Positions 50,201 to 59,205 of a DNA stretch of 64,000 nt are shown piece after piece. The DNA comes from Noviherbaspirillum_A sp047237965. GTDB lineage: Bacteria > Pseudomonadota > Gammaproteobacteria > Burkholderiales > Burkholderiaceae_D. The stretch is taken from contig NZ_JBDFLX010000005.1 of assembly GCF_047237965.1 (NCBI RefSeq), positions 1 to 64,000 on the forward strand, given 5' to 3'. The notes beneath the pieces are model-generated. The model searched no databases and was not told where the DNA came from. It saw only the letters and a program-made list of their open reading frames with translations. How positions within the stretch are numbered: the first letter of the stretch is position 1; every line of letters begins with the position of its first letter. The position numbers were made by a program, and so were the translations under genes.

Positions 50201-50401
50201 AGCGGCGCGGGGGCCGAGATGCGCCATGCGATGGGCGTGGCCGTGTTTGCCGGCATGCTGGGCGTGACCTTGTTCGGCCTGTTCCTCACGCCCGTGTTCT
50301 ACGTCCTGCTGCGCACCCTCGCCATGCGCATGGCCAGGCCCGTTGCCGATGCCGGGCCGGTGGCGCACCCCAATGCCGAACTGGAAGGAACCGTCAAATG
50401 A
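47207..50401 (+). CDS. ceoB: RND efflux pump, HAE1 family (CeoB/BpeF-like)
   Basis: A 1064-residue protein of usual length with 12 membrane helices and two large periplasmic loops. Family marks: N-terminal FSRFFVDKPIFAAVLSVIVFVAGL, FRLPVSEYPDVVPPSVVV and GANPKVIAETVAAPLEEQINGVENMLYMSS. The proton relay is intact: Asp409-Asp410 in helix 4 (GIVVDDAIVVVENVERN) and Lys947 in helix 10 (VGLASKNAILIVEFA). It exports drugs or other amphiphiles from the inner membrane and periplasm using the proton gradient. Burkholderia relatives export chloramphenicol, trimethoprim and fluoroquinolones; the range here is inferred only. Confidence 0.95.
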   Translation: MNFSRFFVDKPIFAAVLSVIVFVAGLIAIFRLPVSEYPDVVPPSVVVRAQYPGANPKVIAETVAAPLEEQINGVENMLYMSSQNTSDGALQLTVTFAIGTNVEQAETQVQNRVQRALPRLPEEVRQIGVTTVKSSPNLTMVVHLNSPDGRYDDLYLRNYAVLNVKDQLARLHGMGEVQLFGSGDYAMRIWLDPQKVAARNLTAGDVVDAIREQNVQVAAGVIGQGPSKGAEFQLTVNTQGRLQTVEQFGDIVVKTNADGATTLLKDVARLEMGSNSYALRSLLNNRSAVAIPIFEAPNANALQLSTDVRATMERLSKDFPEGVEYSIVYDPTQFVRESIDSVIHTLLEAVLLVALVVIVFLQTWRASVIPLLAVPVSIVGTFAVMLGLGFSINTLSLFGLVLAIGIVVDDAIVVVENVERNIDNGLSPHDATIQAMKEVSGPIIAIALVLCAVFVPIAFVSGLTGQFYRQFALTIAISTVISAFVSLTLAPALSAVLLRSHAAPKDALTRGMDRVFGRFFASFNRFFGRSAHRYEGGVKGVLRHKGASLVVYALLGVAGLFMFRAVPPGFVPQQDKQYLIGFAQLPDAASLDRTDAVIRRMSDIAKDIPGVENSISFPGLSINGFTNAPNAGIVFVGLKPFDQRKDKSMTAEAIAAEVNKRMGVVQDAFVMVLPPPPVNGLGTTGGFKLMIEDRGNVGYDALYKAVQAVQMKAWQNPKLAGVFSGYQINVPQLFADVDRVKAKQLGVPLQVIYQTLQINLGSLYVNDFNQFGRTYQVRVQADAQFRSQPAQMTQLKVRNNKGEMLPLSSLMQVRDTYGPARVQRYNNYVSADLNGGPAPGVSSGQAQAEMEKILKETLPKGIAYEWTDLTYQDILAGNTMVIVFPLCVLLVFLVLAAQYESWTLPLAVILIVPMSILCALIGVKLTGGDNNIFTQIALFVLVGLASKNAILIVEFARELEDHGRTVVEAALEACRLRLRPILMTSIAFIMGVLPLVFSSGAGAEMRHAMGVAVFAGMLGVTLFGLFLTPVFYVLLRTLAMRMARPVADAGPVAHPNAELEGTVK

Positions 50402-52053
50402 AGAACCTGCATCCAAACCTTGCGGCCATGCACGCAACTTCGCATCCAAGTGCGTCGTTGAAACCGGGTCGCTACATCGACGAAGCGCTGGACCTGGCCT
50501 TCGTCGCCAGGCCGGCAGTGCCGCTCGCGGCCTCGGCACGGGCCAGGCCCGTCCCGGCCTTCATGCCGCGGCTGGCAGCGCTGCTGGGCGCGCTGCTGCT
50601 CAGCGCCTGCGCCGCGCCCGCTTTCGACCAGCCGGGCGTCGCCGTCCCGGCCGCGTTCAGGGAACCGCAGATGCCGGCCGCATCCCCGGACCAGGTGCGC
50701 CGTGCCGAAGACGGCACCACCTGGAAGACGGCGCAGCCGGCGGAGAGCCAGTCGCGCGGGGAATGGTGGCGCGCCTTCCATGACGTCCGGCTCGATGGCC
50801 TGATCGCACAGGCAACGGCCATGAACCAGAACCTGTCGGTGGCGGCGGCGCGCGTGAGGCAGGCGCGCGCCATCGCGGGCATTGCCGAAAGCGCCCGCGC
50901 GCCGCAGGTGGGCGCGGGCGTCGGCGCGCAGCGCACCCGCGTGTCGCCGCTGGAAGCGCGCCAGGGCGAGGGCACTGCGGTGGCGCCCGTCACCAGCTAC
51001 CGCGCCAGCCTGAGCGCAAGCTATGAGGTCGACCTGTTCGGCCGGGTGGCTAGCAGCGTGGCGGCGGCACGCGGCGACGCCGGCGCGGTGGAGGCCAGCC
51101 TGCGCTCGGTGCTGCTGTCGCTGCAGGCCGACGTGGCGCAGACCTACTTCCGGCTGCGCGGGCTCGACGCCGAACTGGCTACCCTGGCGCGCACGGTGGG
51201 GCTGCGCGAGGAGAACGTGCGCATCAACAGCCGCCGCTTCGAGCAGGGCGACATCGGCGAGTTCGACCTGGCGCGCGCCCGTACCGAGCTGGCGACGGTG
51301 CGTGCCGATGCAATCGGCCTGCAACGCCAGCGCGCCAATGCCGAGCATGCACTGGCGGTGCTGCTGGGGCTGCCGGCGTCCAGCGTGAGCCAGCCCGACG
51401 ACCCGCTCGCCATGGCGGCCTTGCCGCTGATCCCGGCCGGGCTGCCGTCCGCGCTGCTGGAGCGCCGTCCCGACATCGCCACTGCCCAGCGCGCGATGGA
51501 AGCGGCCAACGCGCGCATCGGCGTGGCGCGCTCGGCGATGTTCCCGGCGCTGACCATCGGCGCCGATGGCGGCGGCGTGGCCGGCGCCCTTGCCGACGTG
51601 TTCAAGTGGAGCAGCCGCTCCTGGCTGCTGGGCGCGGCGCTGTCGATGCCGCTGATCGACGGCGGCCGCAACCGCAACAACATCGTGCGCAGCGAGGCGG
51701 CGCTGGAAGAGGCCGTCGCCAGTTACCGCCAGACGGTCCTGACGGCCTTTGCCGAGGTCGAGGACAACCTGGCCGGGCTGCGCATCCTGGCGCAGCAGAC
51801 CGTGGAAATCGACCAGGCGCTGGCCTCGGCGCGCCGTTCGGCCGGCCTGGCGCAGAAGCTGTATGACGCAGGCCGCTCCAGCTACCTGGACCTGCTCGAC
51901 GCCCAGCGCAACCTGGCGGCGGTGGAACGCAGCGCCGTGCAATTGCGCAGCGACCGCGCAGTCACCACCGTGGCGCTGATCCGCGCGCTGGGCGGCGGCT
52001 GGGATGCGCAGCCTGATGCAGGCATCGCGGGAGCGAACCTGGCGGCACGCTGA
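50398..52053 (+). CDS. opcM: RND outer-membrane channel lipoprotein (OpcM/OprC-like)
   Basis: A 551-residue protein from ATG 50398, which overlaps the pump stop codon (ATGA) and has AAGGA upstream. The lipobox LLLSA-C lies at residue 71 from this start, an unusually late position. ATG 50563 (MPRLAALLGALLLSAC) would give a normal 15-residue signal peptide and may be the true start. The two OEP repeats are clear: EWWRAFHDVRLDGLIAQATAMNQNLSVAAARVRQARA, YEVDLFGRVASSVAAARGD, RRPDIATAQRAMEAANARIGVARSAMFPALTIGADGG and AGRSSYLDLLDAQRNL. It forms the trimeric exit duct of the pump. Confidence 0.92.
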   Translation: MKNLHPNLAAMHATSHPSASLKPGRYIDEALDLAFVARPAVPLAASARARPVPAFMPRLAALLGALLLSACAAPAFDQPGVAVPAAFREPQMPAASPDQVRRAEDGTTWKTAQPAESQSRGEWWRAFHDVRLDGLIAQATAMNQNLSVAAARVRQARAIAGIAESARAPQVGAGVGAQRTRVSPLEARQGEGTAVAPVTSYRASLSASYEVDLFGRVASSVAAARGDAGAVEASLRSVLLSLQADVAQTYFRLRGLDAELATLARTVGLREENVRINSRRFEQGDIGEFDLARARTELATVRADAIGLQRQRANAEHALAVLLGLPASSVSQPDDPLAMAALPLIPAGLPSALLERRPDIATAQRAMEAANARIGVARSAMFPALTIGADGGGVAGALADVFKWSSRSWLLGAALSMPLIDGGRNRNNIVRSEAALEEAVASYRQTVLTAFAEVEDNLAGLRILAQQTVEIDQALASARRSAGLAQKLYDAGRSSYLDLLDAQRNLAAVERSAVQLRSDRAVTTVALIRALGGGWDAQPDAGIAGANLAAR

Positions 52054-52070
52054 CCTGCGCGACAACAGGC

Positions 52071-52127
52071 AGGGCATCCGGGGATGCCCTTTGCGGCGGT
52101 GCGTGGAAACGCCCGCCGCTTTTTTAG
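52071..52127 (+). terminator. terminator of the efflux operon
   Basis: A 9-bp stem AGGGCATCC / GGATGCCCT (52071-52090) is followed by a second GC-rich hairpin ending in CCGC and six T (to 52127). Nothing else is seen up to 52307. Confidence 0.65.
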
Positions 52128-52307
52128 TTGAGATGCTGTAAAAGGGCAGGTTCGATGCAAGCAGGAAATCGACGCCGTGCGGCTGTGCCTGCCGGCTGCC
52201 GATGATGCGCAGCGGGCCGGGATGGCGGGACGGCTGACATCTCGAATCCCTTCCTGGAGGCCGGTTACAGCAAAACGCCGTCGCACCGGCTATGCCATCA
52301 TTCGCCA

Positions 52308-52811
52308 ATGAAACTCATACAGAATCTCTTTCGCCTCGTGCACTGCGCGATGGCGCTGCTATTCGCCTGCGCGGCATTGCTGCTGATCGGCATTGGCGCC
52401 CGCATGGGGTGGGATACCATCGCCGCCGGTTTCGACGGCGCCGCGGCGCTGGGCATCATCGAAGCGGTTGGCCTGGTCGCCGCCGCCGTGGTGGCGCTGC
52501 AGATCGCGGAAACCATCGTCGAAGAAGAGGTGGTGCGCGACGCCGACATCAGCGCGCCAACCCGGGTCAGGCGCTTCCTGTCGCGCTTTTTCGTCGTGGT
52601 CATCGTCGCGCTTGCGATCGAAGGCCTGGTCGCGACCTTCAAGGCCCTGCACGAGGATCCCACGCAGCTTGTCTATGCGGCGGTGCTGCTGGTTGCCGTC
52701 GGCGTGCTGCTTGCCGCCTGGGGCTATTTCGTGCGAATGAACGGCATGGCGGAGAAACTCGAGCCCGAAGCCATGGCCGAAGCCAAGAGCGAGGATGAAA
52801 AACTGAAGTAA
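52308..52811 (+). CDS. inner-membrane protein of unknown function
   Basis: A 167-residue protein with four predicted membrane helices (about 12-30, 45-65, 88-108, 118-138) and an acidic-basic cytoplasmic tail (KLEPEAMAEAKSEDEKLK). A conserved-looking loop ALQIAETIVEEEVVRDADISAPTRVRRFLSRF lies between helices 2 and 3. I do not recognise the family. It stands alone, with a terminator before it and no linked partner. Confidence 0.75.
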   Translation: MKLIQNLFRLVHCAMALLFACAALLLIGIGARMGWDTIAAGFDGAAALGIIEAVGLVAAAVVALQIAETIVEEEVVRDADISAPTRVRRFLSRFFVVVIVALAIEGLVATFKALHEDPTQLVYAAVLLVAVGVLLAAWGYFVRMNGMAEKLEPEAMAEAKSEDEKLK

Positions 52812-52977
52812 CAGGAGACTGCCTGCAACGACCGGGCTACGCCGATCCGACCGCACAAGCAGCTTGTCGGCGCCTGCACGCTGCTTTATTGCGCCGCATC
52901 AATAGCGCAACTGCCCTGATTAAGTGGTTATACGGCAATATCTGCGTCATTCATCACCACATCCGGAAAAGAAAAAT

Positions 52978-53307
52978 ATGGCTGGGAAATTGAGCGAGCA
53001 AATCGACCTGATCACGCTGGACTGCCAGATCGGCGAGCTGAAGCAAAGAATAAGCAGCCTGAAGGAACGGATGGCGACGATGACGTCGCAACGGTACGAG
53101 ACCAGGAACCAGTCCGTATTGCTGGGCACCATGCAGGAAGTGCTGAGGGACCTGCACCTGCTCCGCCTGGAAATGCTGGCCGTTCCGGGCAGCGAGGACG
53201 TTTACCCGGCGCCTGGTTTCCAGCCGGATGGCCGCATCGACATGATTCCTGCAGCAAGGCTGCAGGAGGCGCACCTTGCCGCAAGGCGAGACCCGGTTGC
53301 GGCATGA
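52978..53307 (+). CDS. small coiled-coil protein of unknown function
   Basis: A 109-residue protein with no signal peptide. Residues 8-45 (IDLITLDCQIGELKQRISSLKERMATM) form a likely coiled coil with a regular hydrophobic heptad; a second helix (LGTMQEVLRDLHLLRLEML) follows, then a Pro-rich tail. ATG 52978 is preferred to the frame from 52924. No function can be assigned; dimerisation is likely. Confidence 0.6.
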   Translation: MAGKLSEQIDLITLDCQIGELKQRISSLKERMATMTSQRYETRNQSVLLGTMQEVLRDLHLLRLEMLAVPGSEDVYPAPGFQPDGRIDMIPAARLQEAHLAARRDPVAA

Positions 53308-53458
53308 GGGCATAGTGGCTTCCTTCTTTTCTTCCCGGATGGCGCTTCCCCGTGCGGGCAACGTTGTCCTGCAGTCCCTCGCAGCGTTTTCAGGACGCTG
53401 CCTGTCCATGCCTCCAGGCCTGCTGCGGCAGGAGCCTTAAGGCAGCTGCCTGCCCACG

Positions 53459-55138
53459 ATGCGGCTGGCTGAAGCGCCCATCGTGAGCCAGCGCTTCGCC
53501 GCCGCGCCCCGCCTGGTTGCACTGCTGGTATTCATCGCCGGCGCGGTGCTGCTGTTCTCGGGCGCGGTTCCGGCGGCAAGCGGTCGGCTGGAGGCGCTGC
53601 ATCGCGTCCTGGCCCTTCCCTATATCGAGGCTTCCCATTTCCTTGCCAGCCTGGCTGGCGCAACCTTATTGCTGCTCGCCCATGCGCTGGGGCGCCGTCT
53701 CGACGCCGGCTGGCAGCTGGCGCTGGCCTTGCTCGCGGTGGGTGCGCTGCTGTCCCTGCTCAAGGGAAAGGATGTCGAGGAAGCCACCCTGCTGGGCCTT
53801 GCATGCCTTGCGCTGTTGCCGCTGCGCGGCCAGTTCTATCGCCGGTCCTCCCTGCTCTGCGAGCCCTTCACCCGCGGCTGGACGGCAGCGATCCTGACCG
53901 TGCTGCTGGCATCCTATCTGCTGCTGTTCCTGACCCATGAGCAGACGCCCATCAACCAGATGGCCTGGTGGGATTTTGCGCTGCATGCCGAGGCGCCACG
54001 CTCCCAGCGCGCCACCGTCGGGGCGACGGCGCTGATCGCCATCTTTGCGTTTTACCGCCTGCTCAGGCCCGTCAGGCCGCCGCTGGAGATTCCGGACGCC
54101 GCCACCCTGGCAAGGGCGCGCCCGATCGTGGAGCAATCGCGGGCGACCAATGCCAATCTCGCGCTGCGTGGCGACAAGGCGCTGCTCTTCAGCGCATCGG
54201 GGGATGCCTTCCTGATGTATGGCCGCCGTGGCCGCAGCTGGATTGCCCTGGGGGAGCCGATCGGGCCGGAACAGAGCGCCCGCGAACTGATCTGGCAATT
54301 CCATGCGCTCTCTGACCGTTTCGACGGCTGGTGCGTGCTGTTCGAGGTCGGCGAGAAGTGGCGGTCGCAGTGTGCCGAGCTGGGCCTGGCGCTGACGCCG
54401 CTGGGCGAGGAAGCGCGCGTGCCGCTTCCGGAATTCACCCTCGACAAACCGGGAAGCAAGAAGCTGCGCGAAGCGCGTTCCCGGCTGACGCGTCGCGGCT
54501 GCCGCTTCCGCATCCTGTCCCGTGAGGAAGTCCCCGCTGTCCTGCCTGCGCTGAAGGCCGTGTCGGATGCGTGGCTGGCGGCGAAGAACGTGGCGGAGAA
54601 AGGGTTTTCCAATGCCTCGTTCGATAGCCATTATCTTTCGCAATTTCCGGTGGCGGTGATTGAAGCCGATGGCGGCATCATTGCCTTCGCCAATCTCTGG
54701 CTGGGCGCGGGCAGGGAGGAATTGTCGATCGACCTGATGCGGCACCTGCCCACCGCGGCAAACGGCACGATGGACCTGCTGTTCTGCGAACTGATGCTGT
54801 GGGGCCGGCGCGAAGGCTACCAGTGGTTCAACCTGGGCATGGCGCCGCTGTCCAATCTGAAGGCCGGTTCGCAGCGCGATCTCTGGTCCCATGTCGGGAC
54901 CTTTGTCTACCGGCACGGCGAGCACTTCTATAACTTCGAAGGCCTGCGCCGTTACAAGCAGAAGTTCGATCCAGTCTGGCGGCCGCTGTACCTGGCCTCG
55001 CCGGGCGGACTGGCATTGCCGGCAATCATGCTGGACATTACCGCGCTGATGGCGGGCAGCCTGTCGGGCATCGTGTCCAGGCATGGTTCCGCGCCGGCCA
55101 GGAACGGCGCGGGTCCCACAGCGGCTGGCAGGGAATAG
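53459..55138 (+). CDS. MprF-like aminoacyl-phosphatidylglycerol synthase (DUF2156), short form
   Basis: A 559-residue protein. About six N-terminal membrane helices (residues 20-205) are followed by a cytoplasmic DUF2156 domain of two GNAT-like halves. Seen here are RGDKALLFSASGDAFLMYGRRGRSWIALGEPIG, DKPGSKKLREARSRLTRRGCRF, ELSIDLMRHLPTAANGTMDLLFCELMLWGRREGYQWFNLGMAPLSNL and FYNFEGLRRYKQKFDPVWRPLYLA. Such enzymes move lysine or alanine from aminoacyl-tRNA to phosphatidylglycerol, lowering negative surface charge. Full MprF has about 14 helices and 840-880 residues; here the flippase half is mostly absent. The amino acid used cannot be told. Confidence 0.88.
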   Translation: MRLAEAPIVSQRFAAAPRLVALLVFIAGAVLLFSGAVPAASGRLEALHRVLALPYIEASHFLASLAGATLLLLAHALGRRLDAGWQLALALLAVGALLSLLKGKDVEEATLLGLACLALLPLRGQFYRRSSLLCEPFTRGWTAAILTVLLASYLLLFLTHEQTPINQMAWWDFALHAEAPRSQRATVGATALIAIFAFYRLLRPVRPPLEIPDAATLARARPIVEQSRATNANLALRGDKALLFSASGDAFLMYGRRGRSWIALGEPIGPEQSARELIWQFHALSDRFDGWCVLFEVGEKWRSQCAELGLALTPLGEEARVPLPEFTLDKPGSKKLREARSRLTRRGCRFRILSREEVPAVLPALKAVSDAWLAAKNVAEKGFSNASFDSHYLSQFPVAVIEADGGIIAFANLWLGAGREELSIDLMRHLPTAANGTMDLLFCELMLWGRREGYQWFNLGMAPLSNLKAGSQRDLWSHVGTFVYRHGEHFYNFEGLRRYKQKFDPVWRPLYLASPGGLALPAIMLDITALMAGSLSGIVSRHGSAPARNGAGPTAAGRE

Positions 55139-55274
55139 GCGTCGTCCTTTGTCACGGCGCTGGTTCCCGTTGCTGGCGACCTGCCGCGCCGGGCCGGCAT
55201 GCGCCGAGCATCGGCTTCTGCTCGCCCCTTGATCTTGAGCATTGGCAGCGGCGCGGCAAGTTGCGACAGTAGTC

Positions 55275-55322
55275 GGGCAGGCTCATGGCCTGCCCTTGCA
55301 TGCCGGATGCCTGCTGCAGGCA
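55275..55322 (+). promoter_or_regulatory. two hairpins in the mgtA upstream region
   Basis: GGGCAGGC/GCCTGCCC (55275-55295) and TGCCTGC/GCAGGCA (55308-55322) could form in a leader RNA upstream of the Mg2+ ATPase. mgtA leaders in enterobacteria sense Mg2+, but no sequence similarity to those is visible, so this is a weak candidate. Confidence 0.25.
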
Positions 55323-55377
55323 GGAAAACCCGCCCGGACATGTCTGGCCGTCACTCGCCGTCAGGAAGGGAGATCCG

Positions 55378-57939
55378 ATGCCCGCGCCCGCCGTTGAAAA
55401 GGATGCCGCATTCTGGCAAGAGCCCCTCGCGGCGCTGATGACCCGTCTGGATGCAAGTGCGGACGGACTCGGCGCCGCCGCGGCAGCCACGCGCCTGGCG
55501 CGATTCGGCCCGAATGCCGTGCATGGCGAACGCAGGACTGGGCTGGCTCTACAGTTCCTGGCCAAATTCCGCAATCCCCTGGTGATCATCCTGCTGGTTG
55601 CCAGCGGGCTGTCGGCATTCACCGGGGATGCCGTCAGCTTCTTCATCATCGCAGCCATCGTGTTCATCAGCGTCAGCCTCGATTTCTTCCAGGAATACCG
55701 GGCAGGGCAGGCGGCGGACCGGCTGCGCCAGTCGGTGGCGGTGCATGCAAGGGTGCTGAGGGACGGCAGGCAGGCCGAGGTCCCGATAGCGGACCTGGTG
55801 CCGGGCGATGTCGTGCTGCTGGCAGCGGGCGACCTGATTCCCTGCGACGGCCGGCTCCTCGAGGCAAGGGATTTCTTCGTCGACCAGGCCATGCTGACCG
55901 GCGAGCCGTATCCGGTGGAAAAGACGCCCGGCGATGTGCCGGCGCAGACCACCATCCTTGCCGCAGGCAACACCGTGCTGCTCGGCACGTCGGTCGTCAG
56001 CGGCACGGCGAAGGTTCTGATGTGCCGCACCGGCGGCGCTACCGCCCTCGGCGAAATCGCCGACACGCTGCTGGCAAAGGCGCCTCCTACCGCCTTCGAG
56101 CAGGGCACCCGGCGTTTCGGCATCCTGATCATGCGCATGACGATCCTGCTGGTGCTGTTCGTCCTGCTGGTGAATGCCTTCTTCCACCGCCCCTGGCTGG
56201 AGTCGTTCCTGTTTGCGGTGGCGCTGGCCGTGGGCCTCACGCCCGAGCTGCTGCCGATGGTGGTCTCGGTTACCCTGGCGCGTGGCGCGCTGCGCATGGC
56301 CGCCAGCAAGGTGATCGTCAAGCGCCTGGCCGCCATCCATAACCTCGGCAGCATGGATGTGCTGTGCACCGACAAGACCGGCACCCTGACCGAAGCGCGC
56401 ATTCACCTGGAACGACATGTGGACCCGCTTGGCCACGACAGCCGGCATGTGCTGGAACTGGTCTATCTCAACAGCTTCTTCGAGACCGGCTTAAAGAGCC
56501 CGCTGGACGACGCCATCCTCGAGCACGCGGAGATCGACGCGACAAGCTGGCGCAAGATCGATGAAGTGCCTTTCGATTTCGAGCGGCGCCGGGTGTCCGT
56601 GCTGCTTGACGACGGCGCGTCCCGCCTGCTGATCGTCAAGGGCGCGCCCGAAGACATCCTTCGCCTGTCGGTCAGCTATGACCTGGACGATGGATGCGGC
56701 GCGCGTCCCATGGGCGATGCGACACGCGAGGCAATCCAGGCCCGGTTCGAAGCGCTTGGCAGCGAAGGCTTCCGGGTGCTTGCTGTCGCGACCCGTCCGG
56801 TGGATAGGGCGCATCCCCATGCGGTGGTGAGCGATGAAACCGAACTGGTGTTCGCCGGGTTTGCCGCCTTTCTCGATCCGCCCAAGCAAAGCGCGCGGGC
56901 GGCGCTGGCGAAGCTGGCAGCCGACCATGTCGCCATCAAGGTCATTACCGGCGACAACGAACTGGTCACGCGGCATATCTGCGCCCAGCTCGGCCTTGGG
57001 GTGACCGGGGTGCTGACCGGCGCCGACATCGCCCGCATGGATGACCTGGCGCTGGCTGCCTGCGCGGAGCGGACCACGCTTTTCTGCCGGGTGGCGCCGG
57101 CGCAGAAGAACCGCATCATCCTGGCGCTGCAGCGCAAGGGGCATGTGGTCGGCTACCTCGGCGACGGCATCAACGACGCGCCCTCGCTGCACTCGGCCGA
57201 CGTCGGCATTTCGGTGGAGAGCGCGGTGGACGTGGCAAAGGCCGCGGCCGACATGATCCTGCTGGAGCAGGACCTGGGCGTCCTCCATGCCGGCGTGCTG
57301 GAAGGCCGCCGCACCTTCGGCAACACCATGAAGTACATCATGATGGGAACCAGTTCCAACTTCGGCAACATGTTCAGCATGGCCGGGGCATCGCTGTTCC
57401 TGCCCTTTCTTCCGATGCTGCCGATACAAATCCTGCTCAACAATCTTCTCTACGACCTGTCCGAGCTTCCGATTCCGCTCGACCGCGTGGATGAGGACTC
57501 CCTTGGCTACCCGCGGCGCTGGGACATGGACTTCATCCGCAATTTCATGCTGGTCTTCGGTCCCGTCAGTTCATTCTTCGACTTCCTGACCTTCGGCATC
57601 ATGCTGAAGATCTTCCATGCGCAAGCGCCGCTGTTTCACACGGGCTGGTTCATCGAGTCCATTGCCACCCAGGTGCTGGTGATCTTCATCATCCGCACCC
57701 GCAGGAATCCGCTTTCGAGTCGTCCCCATCCGTGGCTGATTGCCTGTGCGCTGCTGACGGTGACAGTGGCCGCACTGCTGCCGTTCACGCCTGCGGGCGC
57801 GCAGCTTGGCTTCGTCGCGCCGCCGCCGTCCTTTTTCGTGATCCTTGCAGGCGTATTGCTCTGCTACCTGTTCATTGCGGAGTGGATCAAGCAATGGTTC
57901 TTTCGCCGCTTTTATCCGCACACCGCGCCGCGGGCATAG
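55378..57939 (+). CDS. mgtA: magnesium-transporting P-type ATPase (P3B, MgtA-like)
   Basis: An 853-residue protein. ATG 55378 follows GGAAGGGAG; the frame from 55285 is not needed. Motifs in order: cation-ATPase N domain (RLARFGPNAV), DQAMLTGEPYPVEK actuator loop, membrane GLTPELLPMVV, phosphorylation site DKTGT with Asp332, GYLGDGINDAPSLHSADVGISV hinge, and C-terminal helices. PELLPM in helix 4 and FGNTMKYIMMGTSSNFGNMFSMA are characteristic of MgtA/MgtB, which bring Mg2+ into the cell. It may respond to low Mg2+ together with the MprF-like gene just upstream, since both adjust membrane charge and cations. Confidence 0.95.
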   Translation: MPAPAVEKDAAFWQEPLAALMTRLDASADGLGAAAAATRLARFGPNAVHGERRTGLALQFLAKFRNPLVIILLVASGLSAFTGDAVSFFIIAAIVFISVSLDFFQEYRAGQAADRLRQSVAVHARVLRDGRQAEVPIADLVPGDVVLLAAGDLIPCDGRLLEARDFFVDQAMLTGEPYPVEKTPGDVPAQTTILAAGNTVLLGTSVVSGTAKVLMCRTGGATALGEIADTLLAKAPPTAFEQGTRRFGILIMRMTILLVLFVLLVNAFFHRPWLESFLFAVALAVGLTPELLPMVVSVTLARGALRMAASKVIVKRLAAIHNLGSMDVLCTDKTGTLTEARIHLERHVDPLGHDSRHVLELVYLNSFFETGLKSPLDDAILEHAEIDATSWRKIDEVPFDFERRRVSVLLDDGASRLLIVKGAPEDILRLSVSYDLDDGCGARPMGDATREAIQARFEALGSEGFRVLAVATRPVDRAHPHAVVSDETELVFAGFAAFLDPPKQSARAALAKLAADHVAIKVITGDNELVTRHICAQLGLGVTGVLTGADIARMDDLALAACAERTTLFCRVAPAQKNRIILALQRKGHVVGYLGDGINDAPSLHSADVGISVESAVDVAKAAADMILLEQDLGVLHAGVLEGRRTFGNTMKYIMMGTSSNFGNMFSMAGASLFLPFLPMLPIQILLNNLLYDLSELPIPLDRVDEDSLGYPRRWDMDFIRNFMLVFGPVSSFFDFLTFGIMLKIFHAQAPLFHTGWFIESIATQVLVIFIIRTRRNPLSSRPHPWLIACALLTVTVAALLPFTPAGAQLGFVAPPPSFFVILAGVLLCYLFIAEWIKQWFFRRFYPHTAPRA

Positions 57940-58349
57940 CCGCTGGCGCAGGAGCAGGAGACAAGCAGCGCCCGATGATGTACGGTTCAATGCTTCAAGG
58001 GCTGCCGTACGCCTTTCCTGGCCGATTGAATGGTGGAATTGTTCAGCGCCGGCACGCTGCACGAGCCGAAACGCTGTGTGCGCTGGATGCCTGAGGCCAA
58101 AACTGATTCTCACGATCCACGAATGCCAGCCTGCCGTGGACTCTCCTTGCAAACAGTGAAAACTTGAGCGATACCAAGCAGCCGGTCGTTGGCGGTCCGA
58201 TCAGGTTGTGAAGCCCGTGATTCTGACTTATAGATAAGTGGCCGGCGATGTGCCGCCCGCGGAGCGTGCATTCCGAAGGGAAGCCGTCTTTAGGAAATAT
58301 GTGGCCCGAAATGAAACCCGATAGGGATGGAATTGTGGGACATGAAAGG

Positions 58350-58682
58350 ATGGGGATGAGCAAGCCAGGTGAATTGCCACCGAATTTCGCCGGTTTCGAT
58401 CCCTTCCAGCCAATCGAGGTTTTTGAAAAGGCATTGGAATTGCACTATCAATGCAAAAACGACGTCGATGAGGAATTCTCACGCATGCTGTTCAGGGATC
58501 TGGTTAATCTCACTATTGGATTTGGGGAACTGGCCCGCCGCACTCACATCAGCAGCAAAAGCCTGCACCGGATGTTGAGCAAGCGGGGAAATCCCACAAG
58601 CAGGAATATGGCAGCCATCATATGCGCGCTGCAAAATGCCCTGAATGTCAGCATATTGGTGCAGGTCCGCCCGAACGAATAG
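58350..58682 (+). CDS. HTH DNA-binding protein (HI1420/HigA-like antitoxin type)
   Basis: About 110 residues from ATG 58350; ATG 58299, 58311 and 58356 are alternatives with no clear winner. The C-terminal half has an XRE-type HTH: LTIGFGELARRTHISSKSLHRMLSKRGNPTSRNMAAIICALQNALNVSI. The pattern S..LHRMLS..GNP....M is typical for the antitoxin-like regulators of the HI1420 family. No toxin gene (RelE/HigB-like) adjoins it, so it may be a solitary regulator or an orphan. It is A/T-richer than its neighbours. The upstream gap 57940-58349 shows no gene. Confidence 0.72.
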   Translation: MGMSKPGELPPNFAGFDPFQPIEVFEKALELHYQCKNDVDEEFSRMLFRDLVNLTIGFGELARRTHISSKSLHRMLSKRGNPTSRNMAAIICALQNALNVSILVQVRPNE

Positions 58683-59205
58683 CCATAGCCTTGCCGGATG
58701 AGTTCAGGTTATTCACTGCGCCGATAAGTCGGCCATTGTTATCCTTGATCTTCCCCTATGCCGATGCGTCCGTCGATGGTCAGCACGCCTTCTTCCCATC
58801 GGCGCATTTCAAATTGAAACGCACGCAGCAGGCCGGGGGACAACTACCTGTGGAAGCGTGTTCTGTTCGCTAAAGGCTCGGATTGGCGAGAACGTGGGGC
58901 CGCCCTGCGTCCTGGCGGCATGGGCGCCAGCGACCTTTCGAAAAGCGCCTCTTTTCGTCAATGTTTCCCTTTGCGCTGTGCCGGTAACCTTTATGTCAAT
59001 GGGCTTGACCCAGACCAAAATGGACCGGGATGCCGATTTACATATCCTTCCCGAAAAATAGAATGGGTTCGGAAGTCCCGCTTTGTCTGCAATTTTTGAT
59101 CGTCATTCCGTGCCAATGTCCCGGCCTCCGATTGTCGCGGTGAACATCTTTTCTTCAGGGGCATTTCCGTAAATTGCCTTTGAAGCTTGAACGGGAGTTA
59201 ATTTC
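58683..59205. other. gap without recognised gene
   Basis: 523 bp; short frames only, none with a ribosome binding site or family resemblance. No repeat or strong hairpin is noticed. Confidence 0.4.
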
